Positions 52,884 to 61,930 of a stretch of 64,000 nucleotides of DNA are shown piece after piece. Each line of letters starts with the position of its first letter. Positions within the stretch are counted from its first letter, which is position 1. Position numbers and translations under genes: made by a program. Origin of the DNA: Arthrobacter gandavensis (GTDB lineage Bacteria > Actinomycetota > Actinomycetes > Actinomycetales > Micrococcaceae); NCBI RefSeq assembly GCF_015355785.1, contig NZ_JADKYW010000003.1, positions 62,001 through 126,000 of the forward strand, in the 5' to 3' direction. The notes under the pieces are model-generated. The model worked only from the letters and a program-made list of their open reading frames with translations, did no database searches and was not told the DNA's origin.

Positions 52884-53462
52884 TTAGTCGATCGCGGCCA
52901 TCAGCTCAACTACCCGGTCAAGGAACGCATCAACCTGGGTCTCTTCGTAGCCGGCATCGCCCTTGGCCTCGCGGAAGACCGCACGGCGCACGACGTCGAC
53001 GCTCAGCGGACGGTCATGCTCGAAGTAGCCCAGCAGCTCGTTGCAGAGCGCATCGACGTCACGCACGTTGTAGCTGTGGGCGCGCTTCCTGGTGGGGCGC
53101 CGGAAGCGCTCCCCCGGCTTACGGTGCAGCCGGGCGCGCAGCACGGCCGAGGTGCGGCCAATCTGCAGCAGCCAGGCTTCTTCGCCCTTTTCCTGGATCA
53201 GCCGGTCGCGCTCGCGCTGGGCGAAGACGTCTTCAAGCCGGTCCAGGGCGGCGTCGACCGCCTGTGCTTCGTAGCCCCCCTTGGCGGGATCGAAGGCCAT
53301 GGAACGGACGTGGCGGCTGGTAATGACTTTGGCTCCCGGTGTCTCTGAGTTGTAGTAGTTCCGGGCCCGGGTGAGGAAATCATCCACCTGGCGGACGTTG
53401 TAGCCGTACTCCCTGCGGCCCACACGCTCAAAGGGGGCACTGGCCTGCCTCGCATCGTTCAT
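52884..53462 (-). CDS. DivIVA-domain protein with four short repeats
   Basis: A 192-residue protein with no membrane segment. It carries four repeats of a DivIVA-type motif: YGYNVRQVDDFLTRARNYY, GGYEAQAVDAALDRLEDVF, HSYNVRDVDALCNELLGYF and AGYEETQVDAFLDRVVELM. Each resembles the start of the DivIVA/Wag31 lipid-binding domain (short linker then Val-Asp-x-Phe-Leu coiled helix) but without the long coiled coil. The role may be septal or polar scaffolding; that is inference. ATG at 53460-53462. It lies downstream of cdsA on the same strand with a 110-base gap. Confidence 0.85.
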   Translation of the reverse strand: MNDARQASAPFERVGRREYGYNVRQVDDFLTRARNYYNSETPGAKVITSRHVRSMAFDPAKGGYEAQAVDAALDRLEDVFAQRERDRLIQEKGEEAWLLQIGRTSAVLRARLHRKPGERFRRPTRKRAHSYNVRDVDALCNELLGYFEHDRPLSVDVVRRAVFREAKGDAGYEETQVDAFLDRVVELMAAID

Positions 53463-53573
53463 GTTCAGCTAATCCTTAGGTGTCAAGTCTGTTTCCGCCA
53501 CGGGATGCGGGACCGTCGAAAATATCTTACGTGTTCCCCGCCCGAGACCCGGGCAGGACTCCCCGGAAGGGCG

Positions 53574-54530
53574 CTACATTGCGCCCGGAACAAGCAGTAC
53601 GGAGAGCAGGAACACCACCGGTGAGGCAAAGACCACGGAGTCCAGCCGGTCCATTGCCCCGCCGTGGCCGGGGAGCAGGTTGGACATGTCCTTGACGCCA
53701 AGTTCACGCTTGACCATGGACTCGGAGAAGTCCCCCGCCGTTGCCGCAGCGACGGTAGCTACCGCCAGCACCAGGCCGAACCACCACGGCTGGTCCAGGA
53801 ACAGGACGGCGGCGAGGACACCCACCACGGTTGCCCCGGCAACGGAGCCGCCGAAACCCTCCCACGATTTCTTGGGGCTGATCTTCGGTGCCATGGGATG
53901 CTTTCCGAAAATCGCGCCCACCAGGTAGCCGAAGGTGTCATTGGCAACCACCAGCAGCAGCAGCACTGCCACCCGGGTCTGCCCTTCGGGCTCCCTCAGC
54001 AGCAGGAGCGCGAAGCTCAGCAGGAACGGAATCCACAGGATCACGAACACGCCGGCAAGGATGCTGCGCAGGGCGTCCTGCGCCGTGTCGATGGTCCGCC
54101 ACAGCAAGACCGCAATGCCCGTTCCGGCAAGGGCCATCGCCAGCGCCTCCGTGCCGCCGAAGTAGGCGGCCAGCGGCACTGCTACGGAGCCGACCAGCAC
54201 CGGAACATGCGGAACCTTGATCCCGCGTATTTCCAATGCGCGGGACACTTCCCAGACGCCGACGGCGGAGAACGCCGCGGCGATCACGGCGATTGCCACC
54301 GGGGAAAACAGCAGGCCCACCAGCAGCCCGCCAAGCAGGACGACGCCGACGGCGATGGCCGCGGGCAGGTTGCGTCCGGCTTTGGACGGCTTGCGCTGCT
54401 TTGTGGTTCGGGCAGCCGCAGTGCGGGCCCTACGGCCACCGGGAACACTCATGTCCGTGCCCTTCGCTGCCGGGTCTGCCTCAGGAGACGGGGAACCGCC
54501 AGCCTGGGTTGAAGGCTGGGATCGGTTCAT
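53574..54530 (-). CDS. cdsA: Phosphatidate cytidylyltransferase
   Basis: Membrane enzyme that makes CDP-diacylglycerol from phosphatidate and CTP. The signature SMVKRELGVKDMSNLLPGHG followed by GAMDRLDS sits near the C-terminus, and seven or eight membrane segments precede it. The N-terminal 50 residues are polar and basic. The ATG at 54528-54530 shares one base with the frr stop (TGATG), so the two are coupled; an internal Met at residue 27 is an alternative start. The rpsB-tsf-pyrH-frr-cdsA order is standard. Confidence 0.95.
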   Translation of the reverse strand: MNRSQPSTQAGGSPSPEADPAAKGTDMSVPGGRRARTAAARTTKQRKPSKAGRNLPAAIAVGVVLLGGLLVGLLFSPVAIAVIAAAFSAVGVWEVSRALEIRGIKVPHVPVLVGSVAVPLAAYFGGTEALAMALAGTGIAVLLWRTIDTAQDALRSILAGVFVILWIPFLLSFALLLLREPEGQTRVAVLLLLVVANDTFGYLVGAIFGKHPMAPKISPKKSWEGFGGSVAGATVVGVLAAVLFLDQPWWFGLVLAVATVAAATAGDFSESMVKRELGVKDMSNLLPGHGGAMDRLDSVVFASPVVFLLSVLLVPGAM

Positions 54531-55087
54531 CAGACCTCTAGCAGCTCGGCTTCTTTGCGCTTGAGCAGCTCATCAATGGATTCAGTGTGAGCCTTGGTCA
54601 GTGCGTCCAGGTCCTTTTCGGCACGGTTGCCGTCGTCTTCGCCGATTTCCCCGTCCTTGACGAGCCGGTCCAGGGAATCCTTGGCCTTGCGGCGGATGTT
54701 GCGCACCGAAACCTTGGCGTCTTCGCCCTTGCCGCGCACGATCTTCACGTACTCCTTGCGGCGGTCCTGCGTCAGTTCGGGCATGACGACCCGGATGACC
54801 TTGCCGTCATTGGACGGGTTGGCACCTACCTCGGAGTCGCTCAGTGCCCTCTCGATGGCGCGCAGGGCGGTGACGTCGTAAGGCGTGATCAGCAGGGTGC
54901 GCGCGTCCGGGGTGGCGAAGGACGCCAGCTGCTGCAGCTGCGTCGGGGAACCGTAGTAGTCCACCAGGACTCTGGAGAAGAGTGCGGGGTTGGCACGGCC
55001 GGTGCGGATGGTCGAGAAGTCCTCCTTGGCAACCTCCACAGCCTTGTCCATCTTGTCGGCTGCCTCTTTCAAGGTCTCTTCGATCAC
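54530..55087 (-). CDS. frr: Ribosome recycling factor
   Basis: With EF-G it splits post-termination ribosomes. The 185-residue length is exact for the family, and the pattern [42 protein letters not shown] and [14 protein letters not shown] is diagnostic. It starts at GTG 55085-55087. It lies about 177 bases after pyrH; that gap holds a strong hairpin. Confidence 0.97.
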   Translation of the reverse strand: MIEETLKEAADKMDKAVEVAKEDFSTIRTGRANPALFSRVLVDYYGSPTQLQQLASFATPDARTLLITPYDVTALRAIERALSDSEVGANPSNDGKVIRVVMPELTQDRRKEYVKIVRGKGEDAKVSVRNIRRKAKDSLDRLVKDGEIGEDDGNRAEKDLDALTKAHTESIDELLKRKEAELLEV

Positions 55088-55208
55088 GGTGTCTCCTCGT
55101 TGGAAGGGAATTGCCAGTGCCGGACAGTACCGTGCAGTGGCTTTAGGGACGGGCTATATTGGGGCGGAATTGGACTCTTCTACCATCCTAACCCGCGCGG
55201 CTCCCGCG

Positions 55209-55242
55209 CCGGCACCTGCGGCAATGCTGCCGCGGGTGCCGG
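55209..55242 (-). other. Hairpin between pyrH and frr
   Basis: CCGGCACCTGCGGCA (55209-55223) and TGCCGCGGGTGCCGG (55228-55242) pair over 15 bases with one mismatch and a 4-base loop, 23 bases after the pyrH stop. No T-run follows on the minus strand, so it is at most a weak terminator or a stabilising hairpin. Confidence 0.5.
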
Positions 55243-55264
55243 CGGGTGAGCTGCGGCGGGAGGC

Positions 55265-55996
55265 TTAGTTCGAGACGACGGTGCCAATCTTCTCGCCGCG
55301 GATGGCACGGGTCACGTTGCCTTCGCCCTCCATGCCGAACACGACCATGGAGAGGTCATTGTCCTTGCACATGGTCATGGCGGTCTGGTCCATGACCCTG
55401 ATGTCCTGCCGGAGGGCGTCGTCGTACGTCAGGGTCTCAAGGCGCTGGGCGCTGGGGTCCTTGTTCGGGTCGGCAGTGTAGACGCCGTCCACGCCGGACT
55501 TGGCCATCAGCACCTCGTCTGCGTGGACTTCGAGTGCACGCTGGGCGGCCACGGTGTCCGTGGAGAAGTAGGGCAGGCCGGCGCCGGCACCGAAGATGAC
55601 AACCCTTCCCTTTTCAAGGTGGCGGATCGCCCGCCGCGGAATGTACGCCTCCGCGACCTGGCCCATGGTGATGGCGCTCTGGACGCGGGTTTCAACGCCT
55701 GCCTGCTCCAGGAAGTCCTGCAGCGCCAGGCAGTTCATGACCGTACCCAGCATGCCCATGTAATCAGCGCGGGAGCGGTCCATACCGCTCTGGGACAGCT
55801 CGGCACCGCGGAAGAAATTGCCGCCGCCCACCACGATCGCGGTCTCCACCTCGCCAACCGTTGCGGCGATCTGCTTGGCCACGGAGCGGACGGTTTCCGG
55901 ATCCACACCCAGCTTCCCTCCGCCGAACACCTCGCCGGAGAGCTTGAGCAGCACGCGGCGGCGCGGAGTGTCGGTTTCTTTCAGGGCGTGGTCCAT
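55265..55996 (-). CDS. pyrH: Uridylate kinase
   Basis: Phosphorylates UMP to UDP; bacterial hexameric amino-acid-kinase fold. [14 protein letters not shown] is the phosphate-binding start, [14 protein letters not shown] the conserved GGGN loop, and [22 protein letters not shown] the C-terminus. The length is 243 residues. I set the start at ATG 55994-55996 with GGGAGG upstream; the frame continues to 56098 across the hairpin that follows tsf. The promoter should lie between that terminator and the start. Confidence 0.96.
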   Translation of the reverse strand: MDHALKETDTPRRRVLLKLSGEVFGGGKLGVDPETVRSVAKQIAATVGEVETAIVVGGGNFFRGAELSQSGMDRSRADYMGMLGTVMNCLALQDFLEQAGVETRVQSAITMGQVAEAYIPRRAIRHLEKGRVVIFGAGAGLPYFSTDTVAAQRALEVHADEVLMAKSGVDGVYTADPNKDPSAQRLETLTYDDALRQDIRVMDQTAMTMCKDNDLSMVVFGMEGEGNVTRAIRGEKIGTVVSN

Positions 55997-56069
55997 GATG
56001 CCTCCCGGGGCAGTGCTGGTGAATAAACGTGTCAGCTGGTTCAAGGGTAGTAAGGGGATTTGGACAGGC

Positions 56070-56101
56070 AAAAGGGGTGGCCACCTTTCGGTGGCCACCC
56101 C
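56070..56101 (-). terminator. Terminator of rpsB-tsf
   Basis: Minus-strand GGGGTGGCCACC-GAAA-GGTGGCCACCCC followed by TTTTGCC: a perfect 12-bp stem with a GAAA tetraloop and a short U-run, 50 bases after the tsf stop and upstream of pyrH. Confidence 0.9.
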
Positions 56102-56151
56102 CTCTATGCCATCATTTCGCGTTCGCTGTGCGTCCGCGCCGTCTCGGTGCC

Positions 56152-56991
56152 TTAGGCTCCGACGCGGAACCGTGCGAAGGCGGTCGGCTGAACGCCGGCT
56201 TCCTTCAGGACGGTGGCAACAGTCTTCTTGGCGTCCTTGGCGAACGGCTGGTCAAGCAGCACGATCTCCTTGAAGAATCCGGTCAGGCGGCCTTCGACGA
56301 TCTTCGGCAGTGCAGCTTCCGGCTTGCCTTCGGCGCGCGCTGACTCGTCAGCGATGCGGCGCTCGTTCTCAACCAGGTCCGACGGAACTTCGTCGCGGGT
56401 CAGGTAGGTCGGAGCATAAGCAGCGGTGTGCACGGCGATGTCGTGTGCTGCGGTAAAGGCTGCGTCGCCTTCGCCGTCAACGGCGAACAGAACGCCAACC
56501 TGTGCAGGCAGGTCCTTGGAGGTCTTGTGCAGGTAGGCGTCGACGGTCTTGCCTTCGACACGTGCCACCCGGCGGACAACAACCTTCTCGCCCAGGATCG
56601 CGCCTTCTTCGACGACAACCTCGGACAGCGGCTTTCCGTCAACCTCGTAGGCCAGGAGGGTCTCAGCGTCAGCGGCGCCGGACTCCACGGCTGCGGCCAG
56701 GACGCGGTCTGCGAGTTCGATGAACTTGGCGGACTTGGCAACAAAGTCAGTCTCGCAGTTAAGTTCAATCATCACGCCGACGGTGCCGTCGATGACCTTG
56801 GCAGCAACCAGGCCCTCGGCGGTGGAACGGCCTTCGCGCTTGGTTGCGCCCTTCAGGCCCTTGATGCGGATGAGCTCCATGGCCTTGTCGGCGTCGCCGT
56901 TGGCCTCATCGAGAGCCTTCTTCACATCCATCATGCCGGCGCCGGTGCGCTCGCGCAGGGCCTTGATATCAGCAGCGGTGTAGTTCGCCAT
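56152..56991 (-). CDS. tsf: Elongation factor Ts
   Basis: Nucleotide exchange factor for EF-Tu. The N-terminal UBA-like segment [30 protein letters not shown] and the core [11 protein letters not shown] are diagnostic; 279 residues is the actinobacterial length. GGGAGGA lies upstream of the ATG. It follows rpsB after a 145-base gap with a very strong hairpin, and a rho-independent terminator lies after it. Confidence 0.97.
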   Translation of the reverse strand: MANYTAADIKALRERTGAGMMDVKKALDEANGDADKAMELIRIKGLKGATKREGRSTAEGLVAAKVIDGTVGVMIELNCETDFVAKSAKFIELADRVLAAAVESGAADAETLLAYEVDGKPLSEVVVEEGAILGEKVVVRRVARVEGKTVDAYLHKTSKDLPAQVGVLFAVDGEGDAAFTAAHDIAVHTAAYAPTYLTRDEVPSDLVENERRIADESARAEGKPEAALPKIVEGRLTGFFKEIVLLDQPFAKDAKKTVATVLKEAGVQPTAFARFRVGA

Positions 56992-57038
56992 TTGGACTCC
57001 AGTCCTCCCGTAATAAAAGTATTGGTGCAGTTCCGCCA

Positions 57039-57070
57039 GTGCGGCGGGCCGGGTTTCCGGCCCGCCGCAC
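57039..57070 (-). other. Strong hairpin between rpsB and tsf
   Basis: GTGCGGCGGGCCGG (57039-57052) pairs perfectly with CCGGCCCGCCGCAC (57057-57070) across a 4-base loop, about 48 bases before the tsf start. There is no U-run after it on the minus strand. It may set the S2 to EF-Ts ratio by partial termination or mRNA processing. Confidence 0.6.
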
Positions 57071-57136
57071 AGGCGAAGGTTCCGCGACGGCAGCTGCTAT
57101 TGCTATAACGCAGCGGCCGTCACAGTGGAAATCGAA

Positions 57137-58012
57137 TTACTTTGCTTCTTCAGCGGGAGCTTCGGCGGCGGGAGCCTCCGTAGCAGCCTCAGCGGCCGGA
57201 GCCTCTTCAGCGGTTTCAGCAGCCGGAGCCTCTTCAGCTGCCGGAGCCGCTGCGCCTTCGAGCAGTTCGCGCTCCCACTCAGCCAGCGGCTCAGCCGGGG
57301 CTTCGGTGTTGCCGGACTTGTTGTGGCGGGCGATGAGGCCCTCGGCAACGGCGTCGGCGATGACGCGGGTCAGCAGGTTGACGGAGCGGATGGCGTCGTC
57401 GTTGCCCGGGATCGGGAAGTCGACGTCGTCCGGGTCGCAGTTGCTGTCAAGGATGGCAACAACGGGGATGTTCAGCTTCTTGGCCTCGTCAACTGCGAGG
57501 TGTTCCTTCTGGGTGTCCACGATCCAAACCACAGACGGAGCCTTGGTCAGGTTGCGGATGCCGCCCAGGTTGGATTCCAGCTTGGTCAGCTCACGCTTGA
57601 GGAGCAGGAGCTCCTTCTTGGTGTGGCCGGAGGAAGCCACGTCGTCGAAGTTGATCTCTTCAAGTTCCTTCATGCGCTGGATAGGCTTTGCAACGGTCTG
57701 GAAGTTGGTCAGCATGCCGCCGAGCCAGCGCTGGTTGACGTAGGGCTGGCCAACTCGGGTGGCCTGCTCTGCGATTGCTTCCTGCGCCTGCTTCTTGGTG
57801 CCGACGAACAGCACGGTTCCGCCGTGGGCAACGGTGGCCTTGACGAACTCGTATGCACGGTCGATGTAGGACAGCGACTGCTGCAGGTCAATGATGTAGA
57901 TGCCGTTGCGCTCGGTGAAGATGAAGCGCTTCATCTTCGGGTTCCAACGGCGGGTCTGGTGACCAAAGTGGACGCCGCTGTCGAGCAGCTGGCGCATGGT
58001 AACGACGGGCAT
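57137..58012 (-). CDS. rpsB: 30S ribosomal protein S2
   Basis: Small-subunit protein of 291 residues. [26 protein letters not shown] is the S2 signature, and [29 protein letters not shown] the second conserved block. The C-terminus carries an Ala/Glu/Pro-rich tail (about 45 residues, [20 protein letters not shown]), common in actinobacteria. GGAAGGAG precedes the ATG at 58010-58012. The frame upstream of that ATG is not coding. Confidence 0.97.
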   Translation of the reverse strand: MPVVTMRQLLDSGVHFGHQTRRWNPKMKRFIFTERNGIYIIDLQQSLSYIDRAYEFVKATVAHGGTVLFVGTKKQAQEAIAEQATRVGQPYVNQRWLGGMLTNFQTVAKPIQRMKELEEINFDDVASSGHTKKELLLLKRELTKLESNLGGIRNLTKAPSVVWIVDTQKEHLAVDEAKKLNIPVVAILDSNCDPDDVDFPIPGNDDAIRSVNLLTRVIADAVAEGLIARHNKSGNTEAPAEPLAEWERELLEGAAAPAAEEAPAAETAEEAPAAEAATEAPAAEAPAEEAK

Positions 58013-58498
58013 GTCGTCACTCCTTCCGGCAGCAGCGCGGCGCTGTGCGCACGCTGTAGGCTGCCAATTGACGGTTATCATCAGCACCCGGCGGGTGCCG
58101 CTCCTGGTGCCCATCAGCTGCCTGCCTCGAGGAGGCCGGCGGCATGCGTCCCTATCCCGGTGTACACCGGACCGCAGGAACGCACCCAGTTTTCCCTTGC
58201 GGAAAGCGTGGATAGTTGGGGCACGCGTAGTCAGCCTGCAGTGCGCACATTCCGTCCTGCTTTCCGGGGCGGCCCTCCGGAGCGCCAGTGGCGGCAGAAG
58301 GGACTTTTCCCGGTTGGGCAGGGAGGATCAGCGCGCAGCAAACTGCTTCGTCAAGTGTACTACAGCGTCGGAGCACTTCTGCCCGCCGCCAAGCGTCCCC
58401 TCCTGCACAGCCGCGGATCATGCCGGCGACTGAGGATCCCCTCCCCTGCTTCGGCTACGGCCGCGCCGCACCAGCCTCCGCTGGACTTGACTCGGCCC
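58013..58498. other. rpsB/M23 divergent intergenic region, no gene seen
   Basis: A 486-base gap between divergent rpsB and the M23-type gene. Open frames here have no ribosome sites or family-like sequence. On the minus strand, nearest rpsB, GCACCC-GCC-GGGTGC (about 58084-58100) forms a small hairpin in the probable rpsB leader. Around 58345-58370 the minus strand has TAGTACACTTGACG, a possible promoter element, but a matching partner box was not found. Confidence 0.4.
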
Positions 58499-59344
58499 AT
58501 GACTTGTCCCGCTCCGGCCAGCACGCCGATCCCTCGCCTGCCTGCGGCCGCGCGCCTCAGCGGCACAGCGCAGGTAAAACCCCGGCGGCTCACACCGGGC
58601 GCGGGTGCGGCGTCAATACTAATCCTGGTGCTGGCCTGCCTCCTGACCGCCGGACCCGGCCGGGCGGAGCCGGCACCAGCCGGGCCGGGGTGGCGCTGGC
58701 CCCTTGAACCTGAGCCGCACGTTCTGCGGACGTTTGACAAACCCGCGCAGCGCTGGCTGCCCGGCCACCGCGGAGTGGACCTTGCTGCCGCGCCGGGGGA
58801 CGCAGTGCTGGCTCCCGCCGGTGGTACGGTCCGCTTTTCAGGGCGCGTAGTGGACCGCGGGGTCGTGACTGTGGACCACGGCGGCGGCTTGCTCAGCAGC
58901 TTCGAACCCGTGACGGGCGACCTCTCCCCCGGCGACCCGGTCCTGCCGGGCCAGCGGCTTGGCGAGGTTGAGCAGCGCGGCGGTCCCGGCCCGGAAACCG
59001 GTCAGCCGCACTGCCCCGGCAGTTGCCTGCATTGGGGAGTGCGGCTGGACGGGGACTACGTGGATCCGCTGGCCTTCATCGTGGACCGGCGCCCGAGCGT
59101 ACTGCTCCCTCTCGGCATCGGCCCTCCGGAAGGCTTAGACGAAAGCGGCAATTCCAGTGATGGCCCGGCCGGTCACCAGGGTATTGATCTCGTAGGTTCC
59201 CTCGTAGGAGTAAATCGCCTCGGCGTCTGCGAAAACCTTGGCCATGCCGTAGTCGGTGACAATTCCGTTGCCGCCCAGGATGCTGCGTCCCAGCGCGACC
59301 GATTCGCGCATCCGGGCGGTGGTGAAGGCCTTCGCCAGGGCTGA
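58499..59344 (+). CDS. M23-type (LytM) peptidase-like exported protein
   Basis: An exported protein of up to 281 residues: a basic N-terminus, a signal segment (ASILILVLACLLTAGPGRAEPAP), then a LytM domain with GHRGVDLAAAPGDAVLAPAGG (the H-x3-D zinc pair) and CPGSCLHWGVRLDGDYVDPLAF. The second motif normally reads H-x-H; here the first position is Cys, as in many actinobacterial relatives that may be non-catalytic. After VLLPLGI the frame runs 70 residues further, antisense over the acyl-CoA dehydrogenase end, and reads shadow-like, so the natural stop was probably lost or frameshifted near 59130. Confidence 0.8.
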   Translation: MTCPAPASTPIPRLPAAARLSGTAQVKPRRLTPGAGAASILILVLACLLTAGPGRAEPAPAGPGWRWPLEPEPHVLRTFDKPAQRWLPGHRGVDLAAAPGDAVLAPAGGTVRFSGRVVDRGVVTVDHGGGLLSSFEPVTGDLSPGDPVLPGQRLGEVEQRGGPGPETGQPHCPGSCLHWGVRLDGDYVDPLAFIVDRRPSVLLPLGIGPPEGLDESGNSSDGPAGHQGIDLVGSLVGVNRLGVCENLGHAVVGDNSVAAQDAASQRDRFAHPGGGEGLRQG

Positions 59345-60319
59345 CTGCTCGTCCTTTGCGCGGCCTTCGTCCTCGAGCTGCGCCAGCCGGACCATCATGC
59401 CCATCGAGCTGACGGTGTTTCCGAGGATCTGCACCAGCTGTTCCTGCACCAGCTGGAAGGATGCCAGCGGCTTGCCGAACTGCCGGCGTTCGACGGCGTA
59501 CCGGCGGGCGACGTCGAACGCTGCCATCTGCTGGCCCACAGCCTGCCATGCGACAGCCAGGCGCGTGACCTTCAGGACCTTGTTGGTGTCCCGGAAGCTG
59601 TTGGCACCCTTGAGGTGGTAGTCGTCGCTGACCACAACGTTGTCCAGCACAATGTCCGCGTTCTGCACGGTGCGCAGGGCGATCTTGTTCTCGATCTTGG
59701 TGGCCGTGTAACCCTGGCTCTTAGTGTCCACGAGGAACCCCTTGACCTGGTTATCCGCTTCGTCGCGGGCGTAGATGACAACCCAGTCGGAGAAGGTGGC
59801 GTTGCCGATCCAGCGCTTGGCGCCGTTCAGGATCCAGTTGTCCCCCTCGCGGCGGGCGGTGGTGCGGGTTCCGCCGGCCACGTCGGAACCGCCGAGCGGT
59901 TCGGTCAGGCCAAAGGCACCAATCTTCTTCAGGGAGTAAATGTCCGGCAGCCAGGCTTCCTTCTGCTCATCGGAGGCCAGCGCTTCAATAGATCCGGTGA
60001 ACAGGCCGTCATGCACGCCCATGAAGGTTGCAAAGGAAGTGTCGGCGCGGGTGAATTCAGCGTGGCAGAGGCCGGCGAAAAGGTTGGAGTAGCCCTGCCG
60101 GTAGACCGGGGACACTACATCCAGCTCGGCGAGCTTGGGAATCATGTGGGTGGGGAAGGTTCCGGCGTTCCACCAGTCATTGGCGTACGGCTTCACCTCG
60201 GCCGTCAGCCAGGACCGGATCTCGTGAAGGCGGTCGCGCTCCTTGTCGCTGAGCAGGTCTTCGAATGCGTAGAAGTCGCCGTCCGCGTAGGGGAGGTTGT
60301 CGACGTCGCTAGTTGCCAT
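59135..60319 (-). CDS. Acyl-CoA dehydrogenase, glutaryl-CoA dehydrogenase-like
   Basis: FAD enzyme of 394 residues. GAFGLTEPLGGSDVAGGTRT is the first family signature; AEAIYSYEGTYEINTLVTGRAITGIAAF at the C-terminus contains the catalytic Glu of YEGTY and follows the glutaryl-CoA dehydrogenase pattern. The Arg that binds the glutaryl carboxylate was not checked, so decarboxylating activity is not certain. It would act in lysine/tryptophan breakdown. The ATG is 60317-60319. Its 3' end overlaps the plus-strand M23 frame by 210 bases. Confidence 0.88.
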   Translation of the reverse strand: MATSDVDNLPYADGDFYAFEDLLSDKERDRLHEIRSWLTAEVKPYANDWWNAGTFPTHMIPKLAELDVVSPVYRQGYSNLFAGLCHAEFTRADTSFATFMGVHDGLFTGSIEALASDEQKEAWLPDIYSLKKIGAFGLTEPLGGSDVAGGTRTTARREGDNWILNGAKRWIGNATFSDWVVIYARDEADNQVKGFLVDTKSQGYTATKIENKIALRTVQNADIVLDNVVVSDDYHLKGANSFRDTNKVLKVTRLAVAWQAVGQQMAAFDVARRYAVERRQFGKPLASFQLVQEQLVQILGNTVSSMGMMVRLAQLEDEGRAKDEQSALAKAFTTARMRESVALGRSILGGNGIVTDYGMAKVFADAEAIYSYEGTYEINTLVTGRAITGIAAFV

Positions 60320-60450
60320 GGAATGTCCTTCGCTGATCCAGTTCGATCCGGGCCGAGAAGCCGGCTGCCCCTTATGTTACCCGCGAGTAACATCGGGCAC
60401 AATCCCTTCACGAACCGGTTTTCCCGACCTGGAGGCCCGCTCCCGCGGGA

Positions 60451-60482
60451 AACAAAAACACCCCGGTCCGAAGACCGGGGTG
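60451..60482 (-). terminator. Terminator of the tRNA gene
   Basis: Minus-strand CACCCCGGTC-TTCG-GACCGGGGTG followed by TTTTTGTT: a perfect 10-bp stem with a stable TTCG tetraloop and a U-run, 50 bases after the tRNA 3' end. Confidence 0.93.
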
Positions 60483-60531
60483 CTGGACGGCGATGCTTCC
60501 GCCGGGAATGGCCGGAGGTGCGCCATACGGG

Positions 60532-60605
60532 TAGGGCTGGTGGGGCTTGAACCCACGACCCACGGATTATGAGTCCGCTGCTCTGACCGGCTGAGCTACA
60601 GCCCC
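60532..60605 (-). tRNA. tRNA with CAU anticodon (tRNA-Ile2 or elongator tRNA-Met)
   Basis: A 74-nt cloverleaf on the minus strand: acceptor GGGGCTG/CAGCCCT (first pair G-U), D arm with AGCTCAG...GGTCAGAGC, anticodon stem GCGGA/TCCGT with loop CTCATAA, T arm GTGGG-TTCAAGC-CCCAC and discriminator A. The CCA end is not encoded (CCC follows). The discriminator A and GC-rich acceptor suit either elongator Met or the lysidine-modified Ile2; these two cannot be separated by anticodon. It is not an initiator tRNA, because its anticodon stem lacks the three G-C pairs next to the loop. Confidence 0.93.
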
Positions 60606-60700
60606 GCGTCCTGCCGCAGTTTCCTGCAGGCAGTACGAATATCCTAATCGGGTGCAGCCCCGGAGACCGAATCCAGCAGTCCCCGGTGTCGCGGCGCGCA

Positions 60701-61885
60701 CTAGGCAGGGCTGTCCGCCCGGTAAAGGTCCTCGAACGTGGCAAGCGTGCCCTCGAGGCTGTGCGAGTCAACCATGGTGCGGCTGTACCGGCCCATTTCC
60801 AGCCGCTCGTCTTCCGGCAGCTCCAGAATTTCGGTGATCCGGCGGGCCACTTCGGTGCTGTCGCCCGGTTCGAACAGGAACCCGTTCCGGCCCTGTTCCA
60901 CCAGGTGCGGCAGCGCCATGGCGTTGGCGAGCAGCACCGGCGTGGAGGCGGACATCGCCTCGAGGGTTACCAGCGACTGCAGCTCGGCGGTGCCGGGCAT
61001 GCAGAAGATGTCCGCGCGCAGGTAGGCCTGGCGCAGTTCCTCGTCACTGACCAGTCCGCGGAAGTCAACGCGGTCCGCAATGCCCAGCCGCTTGGCCAGC
61101 GCGACGAGGGCTGGCTTAACCTCTCCGCCGCCGACGATCTCCGCATGCACGTTCAGCTCCAGCGGCGTTTTCGCGACGGCGTTGATCAGCACGTCAACGT
61201 GCTTCTCCTCTGCCAGCCGTCCCACGAACAGCACCGTGGGGTGGTCCGGACGGTCAACCGACTCGCCGGCACGGAGTTCATAGGTTGATGCATCGATTCC
61301 GTTGGAAAGCGGCAGAACGTCCGGAAGCCGGGCGTACTCCACCATGGCCTTGGCAGCCAGCGGGGTTGGCGTCGTCACGACGGCAGCCCTGCCCATGACC
61401 TTGCCCATATCCCGCCAGGAGTTCCTGGCGACGATGCGCTTGAACCACTTGGGGAACGGCAGGAACGGATCCAGGTTTTCCGGCATGAAGTGGTTGGTGG
61501 CCACCACTCGGATTCCACGCTTGCGGGCAGCGTAGAGGGTGTACTCCCCCACCATGTAGTGGCACTGGATGTGCACGACGTCCGGTTTCACCTTGTCCAG
61601 CAGCGTCGAGATGTGCTTCTTGATTTCCCACGGCAGGCAGATCCGCCAGTATTCGTGGGTCGGCACCCCGTGCGAGCGGAGGCGGTGCACCGTCCAGGGT
61701 CCGTCGGTCTCTGAATGCGAGGGCCCGCCCTGCGGGCTGGGAGCCAGCACGTGCACATTGTGCCCCCGTCGGTGCATGCCCTGCGCCAGGCGAAAGCCGA
61801 ACTGGGCTGCGCCGTTGAGGTGCGGCGGATAGGTGTCGCAGGCGATCAGGATGGTCAGCGGCTTGCCTGCCGGTTCCTCGGTCAC
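60701..61885 (-). CDS. GT4-family glycosyltransferase
   Basis: A 394-residue retaining glycosyltransferase of the GT-B fold that probably acts at the inner face of the membrane. The acceptor domain opens ILIACDTYPPHLNGAAQFGFRLAQGMHRRGHNVHVLAP; the donor domain begins TVLFVGRLAEEKHVDVLI and contains CMPGTAELQSLVTLEAMSASTPVLLANA with the Glu-x7-Glu pair that binds the nucleotide sugar. Relatives make glycolipids such as glycosyl diacylglycerol or mannolipids. It starts at GTG 61883-61885. The next genes upstream are a DMT transporter and a phospholipid synthase, so a role in lipid glycosylation is plausible but unproven. Confidence 0.88.
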   Translation of the reverse strand: MTEEPAGKPLTILIACDTYPPHLNGAAQFGFRLAQGMHRRGHNVHVLAPSPQGGPSHSETDGPWTVHRLRSHGVPTHEYWRICLPWEIKKHISTLLDKVKPDVVHIQCHYMVGEYTLYAARKRGIRVVATNHFMPENLDPFLPFPKWFKRIVARNSWRDMGKVMGRAAVVTTPTPLAAKAMVEYARLPDVLPLSNGIDASTYELRAGESVDRPDHPTVLFVGRLAEEKHVDVLINAVAKTPLELNVHAEIVGGGEVKPALVALAKRLGIADRVDFRGLVSDEELRQAYLRADIFCMPGTAELQSLVTLEAMSASTPVLLANAMALPHLVEQGRNGFLFEPGDSTEVARRITEILELPEDERLEMGRYSRTMVDSHSLEGTLATFEDLYRADSPA

Positions 61886-61930
61886 GTAAGAAGTCCTCTA
61901 TTGGTGTTGTGGCGGTGGGGCCGCACGGTA

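Noticed and set aside
57125-58498. Upstream part of the 739-codon frame that contains the M23 protein
   Set aside because: It is antisense to rpsB and crosses the intergenic region without a ribosome site; only the part from 58499 has a signal peptide and domain.
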